This document shows, piece by piece, positions 56,346 through 64,000 of a stretch of DNA of 64,000 nucleotides. Positions within the stretch are counted from its first letter, which is position 1. Each line of letters begins with the position of its first letter. The stretch covers positions 85,290 to 149,289 of the forward strand of contig QJPP01001840.1 of the NCBI GenBank assembly GCA_003996215.1, read 5' to 3'. The stretch comes from Jaltomata sinuosa (Eukaryota; Streptophyta; Magnoliopsida; Solanales; Solanaceae). The translations under genes and the position numbers were made by a program. The notes beneath the pieces were generated by a model. It ran no database searches and was not told where the DNA came from. It worked only from the letters and a program-made list of their open reading frames with translations.

Positions 56346-56990
56346 TGATACTAGATTGGAAAGCATGGATGGTACTAGCTTGGATGACACTTATCCTTCA
56401 AGGCCTTTCACACGTAGTCAAGCTAAAGAACTCCAAGACCTTCAAGCAATATTCATAAAAAGGGAAGCATTGGAGAAGCTTGAAGAATTCCAAAGGAAAG
56501 CATACAATGTGTGGGTGGTCTATTAAAGTGAGGTGGAAGGAGGAATTCAAGAATTCCCAAAAGAAGGCAACCAAACAAGGTCCTTACTTTATTAAGGGCA
56601 AAATTGTAATATCTAGTGTCTTCTTATTCCCTAGTATAAGTAGTAGCTTTTCTTCATTTTGGAAGACTAGTTTTTGCATATTGAAGATTGATACTCTAAA
56701 ACTTGTAGTTGCTAGCGTAAGGCTTAGTGTAATTCCCTTAAGGAATTAGTAAGTGATTAGGGTGACTCTCTTGATTGTTAGTTTAACTTCTTTTCTTAAT
56801 TAATCGAAGGTCTCCCACTTGTGGATTTCATTTGGTTTTCCTTGATTAGTTGAGTTGAATTAGTTTCTAGTTGTTGGAATCAATTGGGAGGTAAGGGTTT
56901 TAGCCCCTTGTTGCCTATAATTTCAATTCCTAGTTATTAATTCTCATATTTTTTCTTCCTTCTTTCTTGTTTGCTTAATTTCCATTATCA
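56346..56990 (+). mobile_element. K2 5' LTR
   Basis: TGATACTAG ... CATTATCA, 645 bases, with TATAAGTA at 56635-56642. It shares TAGCTTGGATGACACTT with its own 3' LTR, where K1 has TATCTTGGATGGCACTT. Confidence 0.95.
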
Positions 56991-56992
56991 TT

Positions 56993-57005
56993 TGGTATCA
57001 AGAGC
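56993..57005 (+). promoter_or_regulatory. K2 primer-binding site with a one-base insertion
   Basis: TGGTATCAAGAGC has one extra A compared with TGGTATCAGAGC in K1. Confidence 0.85.
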
Positions 57006-58300
57006 TCGGTTTAGGCTTGTTTCCACAAATCTAAGTCTTGAGAATTTGATATCTTCAAAATCCAAAAAAAACAATTTTTTTTGTTTTGATTTGTTGTTTT
57101 TGACACTAGATCTTGATTCCCTAGTATTTTTTGAGTCTAAATCTCAAATTTTGTGCGATCTGGAGTTGTAGAAGTGAAGTTGCCATTAAAGAGTTTCGAG
57201 CTTTTGAAACTTTAGAAACTTTAGAAACTTGAAAAGTGGGTCTATTGATTGAGGAGGAATTGGAGCTTAAAAACCATTGGGTTTGTTCCCTACGTCAAAG
57301 GGAGGCTAATCCTAAAATTTGAGCCAATTCTGAGCTAACTTGAAGGTGTTGGTGCTTAGTGTGTGTTCTTGGTGTTCTAGGTGTTTTTGATATTCATCAA
57401 GAACATCTTGAAGAAGAAGAAGCCAAAAGGTACATTTGATCCAACTTTTCTAAGTCAAAGTGGTCAAAGATGTTTGTTGGATCCACAAGTGGAATTTAAA
57501 AAAAATATTAATTTCCACGTGGATCTGCCATGTCAGTAGCTGAGTCAGCACTGGACCACTGCACCAGCGCCACGTAGGTGCCAGCACAGCAGCCGCACAA
57601 CATCAGCAGCTGCCAACGCAGCAGAAGCCATGCCCAGTCGCACAGCTGGCGCGTGTGGCTCAACTTCAGAGGCTAAAATCTACAGGTTTCTATACTTAGA
57701 AAAATTTTGGGGTCCCAAATTGGAAGCATTCTGTCCAAGTTTGTAAAAGTCAATTTCAGCCCCCATACTTTTTTCTAAGGGTCAGATTTGGTCCTTCAGA
57801 ACTTTTTTGACTGTCAGATTGGGTCCCTCAGAACTTTTCTGATTGTCAGATTTGGTCCATTTCTTCTTCTACACTCATTTTTTTTTCCATTTCTCAATTA
57901 TGTAACAACTAATTAACATCTTTAATTACTTGTTAACTAGTTTTAAAATATCAAATCATCTCTTTGATTCTCCAAACTAAGCAACAACAAGTAGTTTCTC
58001 CTACTTTTTGTTACTTAATCTTTGAGTCTGAATTCTTTCATGCTTCTTCCTCCTTCTTTTCTTGTTTTGTTTCGTTGATTAATTTATTGATTCAAGTCCA
58101 TTTAGAGTCTTTCAAGTCATCCTTCTTTTAAGAGTCACAAAGATCCACTCCTCCATAAAGGGTAGGTGACCTTGAGTTAATTGAGCGGAGCTAGTACACT
58201 ATCAATTTTGAGATGACGCCATAGAAGGTGAGTCGAGAGTTACATACGAGGGATGTGAGGCTTTTACTACTAACCTTGTTTGTTGAGTTTTGTAGGTACC
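57006..58300 (+). other. K2 leader with GC-rich passage
   Basis: Colinear with the K1 leader, but 57530-57660 carries a GC-rich stretch (GCCAGCACAGCAGCCGCAC and similar CAGCAG/GCCAAC words) that K1 lacks between its A-run and the shared CAACTTCAGAGG. A short threefold CAGATT(T/G)GGTCC repeat lies at 57785-57860. No gene. Confidence 0.65.
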
Positions 58301-59770
58301 ATGTCCCATCACGGTGCAAGTCCAATTGGGGAGAGCTAGGAGAACCTCATGGAGGTTCTTACCTACCTCTCCAAACAAGTGGCGGAAATGAGAGTGGAAA
58401 TGAATGGGAAGTTAGGAGGTATGGAGGAAAATGAGAATATAGGAAAGGCACTCCAAGTCAAAAATAAGGAGGCAAGGCGAGCATCGGTGCAATCCACCAC
58501 CATTACTCCGGGGCAAGCTCACCAACTATGTTACCCTCCACAAAATCAAACCCGAAACTTCCAACAACCCACCTTCCAAACAAACAACCCTCCAAACTAC
58601 CCAAGGCAACCAACACCACATCCGCATCCACAACCCTATCACCCTCCACAAGAGAACTATCCTTTTGTGGCAAACCAAGTTCTATACCAAACTCCACTCT
58701 GAAATCCATCAAATGCATCCTTACATGATTCCTATATATCACCTCCACGAAACACCACACAAACACCCTACCCAAACCACCAATTTTAAAATCCTCTCTA
58801 TGATGACATGAATGATGGGCATAACAATGATGAATTTTGGGAGCATGGGGGTAGAGATGGCTATGAAGGGCCAAGGGAAGGAGTCCGGCCTCGGGACTTG
58901 GGGTGGGACCAAGGAATGTGAGGTCAAGACTATAGGAATAGAGGAGATAGGATGAGGCATAGAGGAGCTAGGTATGGAGAGCGGAATGATCAAGATAGGG
59001 GATTGAACACGATCAAGGTTACACTTCTAAAGTTCAAGGGAAGTAGTGACCCGGATGAATTTCTTGAATGGAAACTACAAAGTGAACGAATTTTCCTTAC
59101 TAATAACATCTCAGAATCATTGAAGGTGAAGTATGCCCTCACTCAATTCGAAGGATATGCTTCCACATGGTGGGAATCCAAGAGGAGGGAAAGAGAGAGT
59201 CATCATGTCTATGAGTTGCCCACTTGGCAAGAGTTGGTTGGTCTAATGGAGTATAGGTATTTGACTCTGGATTACTACCAAGAAGCTCTCAAGAAGGTGT
59301 ACATGATTAGGCAAGGTACCAAGAGTGTTGAAGAATACTATGATGGATTTGAGAACTTAAGAATGAAGTCCAAGATTGAGGAGCATATGCAACACGCGGT
59401 GATACGATTCATGGCAAACTTGAGGCCCGATATCTTGAAGCCTTTTGGACTAAACACTATGAGAATCTTGAAGCGGCTTTCCATGATGCCTCAAAGGTTG
59501 AAATGGATTTGAAAGATGAGAAGGCATACAAGGCCAAGAGTTTTCCAACTTCCTCATAGAGTAAAAAAATTGATAAGTGAAAGACCCCAACTCCTCGAGA
59601 ATCATCTAAAGGTAGTGGTCAAGACACTCAAGTCAAGGTTGATTACAAAGGCTAAGGGAATGACAAGACGAAAGGAGGTAACTTTGAAAAACCCAACTTT
59701 CCTCGACCCTCTACCACCTAATGATTTCGATGTCAAGGGAGAGGACATATTACTAGTGAGTGTCCTAATA
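58301..59770 (+). pseudogene. K2 gag, multiply disrupted
   Basis: ATG at 58301 (MSHHGASPIGES). Stops at 58337-58339 (Ser position in K1), 58700-58702 and 58919-58921, a one-base deletion near 59455, and a Trp-to-stop change near 59557. The Gag core is otherwise well kept (TIKVTLLKFKGSSDPDEFLE, ALTQFEGYASTWWESKRR). The zinc-knuckle region keeps the four bases deleted in K1, which shows the original single gag-pol frame. Confidence 0.9.
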
Positions 59771-62700
59771 GAAGGATAATTGTTGCTTTTCATGATGGGT
59801 ATAAAACCGATGAGGAAGATGAGCATGATTGAAAGGAGTGAGGGAGAGGGAGATAAAGGTGAAGATGAGAGAGTAGCTTTGGGGGATGAGGAAGAAAGGT
59901 TGGGTGAGAGGGTAAATTTTGCTTGCTTCATGGAAAGGGGGAAACCCCTACTTGATGATAATGAAGAGTTGAAGTTAAATACCAACCTCTCATGTGTTGT
60001 GAGGAGAATTATGGGAGCCCTTGCCAAAGAAGAACTTGACCAAAGGGAGAATCTCTTTCATGCTAGGTGCAAGATCCAAGATAAGGTGTGTTCTTTGATC
60101 ATTGATAGTGGGAGTTGCACTAATGTGGTGAGTAGTTCTTTGGTGGAGCGTATGCAAATTACAACAAGAAGGCATTCCAACTCGTACAAGCTACAATAGC
60201 TCAATGAGAGTGGAGAGATAAAGGTCCTCAAACAAGCAAGTATTCGATTTAGTGTGGGCAAGTACAATGAGGAGTTGATTTGTGATGTGGTACCCATGTT
60301 GGCTTGTCATGTATTGTTGGGGAGGCCTTGGAAATTTGATAGAGATGTTGTGCACTATGGAAGGACTAACAAGTATGCTTTTGTGATTGACGGTAAGAAA
60401 TATGTACTTGCACCTCTCACCCCATACCAAGTGAGTGAGGACTATCGGGCTATGAAGGAGCTTCGGGAGAGAATAAGGGTGGAAGAAGCAAAGAGTGAAG
60501 GTGAAAGTTCCACAATTGTTCCAAAAGAGGGAAGTGACTTGGCTAAAAATAAGAAGAACATGTGTATGATAGCCAAGCCAAACAATTGTCTAATGAGTGT
60601 GGATGAGGCACGCCTTTTAGTGTTCCTTGTCAACACCAATCTTTTATTGCATGCTAACCAAGGTACTAGCATTTTGCCTAGTATTGTTTCTTCTCTTTTG
60701 CAGGACTATGATGAACTATTTCTGGATGAGATGCCCGAGGGACTACCACCCTTGAGGGGAATTGAGCACCAAATTGACTTCGTGCCGGGGTCACAAATTC
60801 CCAACCAACCAGCCTATAGGTGTAATCCAGAAGAGACCAAGGTTAGCTACAAAGGCAAGTGGAAGAACTCCTTGAAAAGGGATTGATCAAATAAAGCCTA
60901 AGCCCGTGTGCCGTACCGGTTATCCTTGTTCCCAAAAAGGATGGTACTTGGAGAATGTGCATTGATTGTAGAGCCGTGAATAAGATTCCAATCAAGTATA
61001 GGCATCTAATTCCTAGACTTGATGACATGTTGGATGAGCTTTGTGGATCAAGTATGTTCTCAAAGGTTGATCTTAGGAGTGGGTACCATCAAATTCGCAT
61101 GAAACCGGGTGATGAATGGAAGACGGCTTTCAAAACAAAATTTGGGTTGTATGAATAGCTTGTGATGCTGTTTGGTTTGACTAATGCTCCAAGCACTTTC
61201 ATGAGGTTGATGAATCATGTTCTAAAACCCTTCATCAACAAGTTTGTGGTTGTGTACTTTGATGACATACTTGTGTATAGCAAGACAATTGAAGAGCATG
61301 TAGGCCATTTGAAACAAGTATTTGATGTTTTACTACGAGAAAGGTTATTCGCGAATCTCAAGAAGTGTTCTTTTTGTGTTGAAAAGGCAGTGTTCTTGGG
61401 CTTTGTGGTTAGTGCAAGTGGTATAGAGGTTGATAAAGAAAAAGTGGAGTCAATCAAGACTTGGCCGACCCCATCCAATGCAACTGAGGTAAGAAGTTTT
61501 CATGGGTTGGCAAGATTTTACCGGCGTTTTGTGAAGGGTTTTAGTTCAATTGATTCCCCATTAACTGAATTGATCAAGAAAGATGTACCTTTTGTGGGGG
61601 GGGGGGGAGAACAAGAGAAGTCCTTTCAAGCATTGAAGTCCATGTTGAGTTCCTCCCCATTACTCCAACTACCTAATTTTGATAAAGCTTTTGAGATAGA
61701 GTGTGATGCTTTGGGTGTTGGTATAGGTGGTGTCTTGATGCAAGAGGGAAAACCATTGGCTTACTTTAGTGAAAAACTAAAGGGAGCTACTCTTCGGTAC
61801 TCAACTTATGACAAGGAATTATATGCACTTGTGAGGGTATTGGCTCATTGGCAACACTACTTGTGGTACAAAGAGTTCATGATAAGGACCGATCATGAGT
61901 CCTTGAAACATCTTAAGGGGAAATCCAAGTTGAACAAGCGACATGCCAAATGGGTTGAATTCATTAAGATCTTTCCATATGTGATCAACTACAAGCAAGG
62001 CAAAGAGAATGTAGTAGCGGATGCGCTATCAAGGAGGTTTGTATTGGTCAACACCTTGGCTTCTAAAATGATGGGATTTGAAAGCTTGAAGGGGTTCTAT
62101 TCTATGGATCCCAATTTCAAAGAAACTTTTAATTGTCTTAGTCAAGGGAAGAGGGTTGATAGGTTCCAATTGGTTGATAGATTCTTGTTCAAGAATGGGC
62201 GAGTTTGTGTGCCCATGAGTTCATGGAGAGAGTTGTTCATCAAGGAAGCTCATAGTGGTGGTTTGATGGGGCACTTTGGAGTACCCAAGACACTTGACAT
62301 TCTTATGGAACAATTTTATTGGCCAAAGATGAAGCATGATGTGGTGCGGATTTGCGGACAATGTCTCGAATGCAAGAAAGCCAAATCCATGACTCGGCCT
62401 CAAGGTAAGTATACCCCTCTTCCTACTCCTAGTGGTCCATGGATGGACATTTCTATGGATTTTGTGTTAGGATTTCCTAGGACTAAAAGAGGACATGATA
62501 GCATATTTGTGGTAGTGGATAGGTTCTCTAAAATGACTCATTTCATTCCATGCCATAAATGTGATGATGCATCCCATGTAGCATCCTTGTTTGTCATTAA
62601 TGTGCTTAAATTGCATGGAGTCCCTCAAAACATTGTTAGTGATAGAGATTCCAAATTTCTTAGTCATTTTTGAAAGAGTCTATGGGGTACACTTGGTACC

Positions 62701-63507
62701 AAACTCATGTTCTCTACTTCTTGTCATCCTCAAACGGATGGACAAACCAAAGTAGTCAACCAAACTCTTGGAAGCATGCTTAGGTGTATGATTAGGGGCA
62801 CTCCAACCACTTGGGAAGAACATTTACCCTTGATAGAATTTGCATATAACCGGTCTTTCCACTCTTCTATTGGAATGTCCCCATTTGAAGCATGTTATGA
62901 CTTTAAGCCTTTGTTTCCATTAACTATGACTCCTTTGTCTAGCCATATTGTTGTGAGCCTAGATGCTGAACAAAGAGCAAAGGAGATGATGAACATTCAT
63001 TCCAAGGTAAAAGAGGCCATTAAAAAGAACAAATCAAAGGTGGCCAACCGAAAGAATTGTGGAAGAAAGGAAGTGATTTTCAACCCGGAAGATTAGGTAT
63101 GGGTTCATTTCCGAAAGGAGAGGTTCCCACAAGTTTGAAAAGGAAAGCTTAGCCCAAGGGGAGACGGACCTTTCAAAGTGCTCAAGCGGATAAATGACAA
63201 TGCATACATGATCTACTTACCAAGTGAGTATAATGTTCATAATGTTTTCAATGTTAGTGATCTTTCTCCTTGTGTTGTAGGTGATCCATTGGATTTGAGG
63301 ATGAATCCTTTTCAAGAAGGGGAGAATGATACTAGATTGGAAAGCATGGATGGTACTAGCTTGGATGACACTTATCCTTCAAGGCCTTTCACACGTAGTC
63401 AAGCTAAAGAGCTCCAAGACCTTCAAGCAATGTTCATAAAAAGGGAAGCATTAGAGAAGCTTGAAGACTTCCAAAGGAAAGCATACAATGTGTGGGTGGT
63501 CTATTAA
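59771..63507 (+). pseudogene. K2 pol, multiply disrupted
   Basis: Protease (IIDSGSCTNVVSSSL), reverse transcriptase (VVYFDDILVY), RNase H and integrase are all recognisable and close to K1. Lesions: stops at 60197, 60892, 61156, 62671, 63094 and 63136, a two-base insertion near 60843, and a run of 12 G at 61596-61607 where K1 has a short run. Most stops replace Trp TGG, Arg CGA or Gln. The integrase DDE residues are still present, except that DGQTEVVN reads DGQTKVVN, so the catalytic Glu is Lys. The tail SRPFTRSQAKELQ again lies within the 3' LTR. Confidence 0.9.
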
Positions 63508-63881
63508 GTGAGGTGGAAGGAGGAATGCAAGAATTCCCAAAAAGAAGGCAACCAAACAAGGTCCTTACTTCATTAAGGGCAAAATTGTAATAGCTAGTGT
63601 CTTCTTATTCCCTAGTATAAGTAGTAGCTTTTCTTCATTTTGGAAGACTAGTTTTTGCATATTGAAGTTGATACTCTAAAACTTGTAGTTGCTAGTGTAA
63701 GGCTTAGTGTAATTCCCTTTAGGAATTTGTAAGTGATTAGGGTGACTCTCTTGATTGTTAGTTTAACTTCTTTGCTTAATTAATCGAAGGTCTCCCACTT
63801 GTGGATTTCATTTGATTTTCCTTGATTAGTTGAGTTGAATTAGTTTCTAGTTGTTTGAATCAATTGGGAGGTAAGGGTTTT
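63327..63881 (+). mobile_element. K2 3' LTR, interrupted by LTR-b
   Basis: Starts TGATACTAG after the tract GAAGGGGAGAA (one A in place of G) and runs to GTAAGGGTTTT, where TGATACTAGC of LTR-b begins. The last roughly 90 bases of the LTR are not in the window. Confidence 0.9.
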
Positions 63882-64000
63882 TGATACTAGCATGGATAGC
63901 ATGGTTGACACGAGCATGGATGGCATAGATAACACATACGATTTTCGTGCAAAGGGAAGCTTATGAGTATGTGGGAGTGATGTGGATGAAGAAAAGAGGC
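63882..64000 (+). mobile_element. LTR-b, first 119 bases (continues beyond window)
   Basis: TGATACTAGCATGGATAGCA and onward matches the minus-strand LTR at 54590 downward and the window start. It marks another X2-type insertion, inside the K2 LTR. Confidence 0.9.

Larger units (their letters stand above)
56346..63881 (+). mobile_element. K2: CRM-like element, defective, inserted in X2
   Basis: 5' LTR 56346-56990, primer site with one extra base, leader, gag 58301-59770, pol to 63507, 3' LTR from 63327 cut at 63881 by LTR-b. The 5' flank (CTCAT) is X2 DNA; the 3' flank lies beyond the window. About 17 differences were counted over 555 bases of the two LTRs. Confidence 0.92.

Overview
The window is plant nuclear DNA made almost entirely of nested and rearranged long terminal repeat (LTR) retrotransposons of the Ty3/gypsy class. 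I see no host gene, no rRNA or tRNA gene and no CRISPR array. The primer-binding sites fit plant initiator tRNA-Met, and the polyproteins look like the Tekay/Del and CRM chromovirus clades of plants. The style of the LTRs suggests a Solanaceae genome (inference, moderate). Element density and CRM-like copies suggest pericentromeric or centromeric heterochromatin (inference).

Layout of the left two thirds (1-41454). A fragment of an LTR here called LTR-b (1-588) sits in the integrase gene of an old Tekay-like element T1 (589-4245). T1's 3' LTR carries a piece of gag in its middle. After unassigned repeat DNA (4246-5487) comes a Russian-doll structure read from its target duplications. A small hAT-like DNA transposon (5496-5940 and 40017-40309, 8-bp duplication with one mismatch) contains Tekay-like element T2 (5941-40016, duplication AAAAA). 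T2's 3' LTR contains a very large-LTR, apparently non-coding element L1 (14826-37370, duplication CCTTG). L1's interior contains a third Tekay-like element T3 (23408-34038), whose 5' LTR is truncated. L1 also holds several tandem-repeat blocks and a near-perfect 0.4-kb inverted repeat. The nest is followed by two opposed Tekay-type LTR fragments (40318-41454).

Layout of the right third (41455-64000). CRM-like elements and parasites that resemble them are packed end to end. K1 (41455-48906, +) is nearly intact: matching LTRs, primer site, polypurine tract, and a gag-pol frame with only three visible lesions. It abuts X1 (48907-51838, +), which has K-type ends but an unrecognised reading frame instead of gag-pol. 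K3 (51839-53976, -) is a broken K copy interrupted by X2 (53977-56345, -). X2 carries decayed integrase followed by the same unrecognised domain as X1. K2 (56346-63881, +) is a heavily mutated K copy inserted in X2, and its 3' LTR is cut by another LTR-b at 63882-64000.

How the parts fit together. K1-like elements would supply Gag, protease, reverse transcriptase and integrase. X1 and X2 share primer/polypurine architecture and short LTR blocks with K elements, so they look like parasites mobilised in trans. The most interesting item is the X-domain shared by X1 and X2, followed by the long hairpin in L1 and the gag-bearing LTR of T1. All ages and identities given are counts by eye over short stretches.
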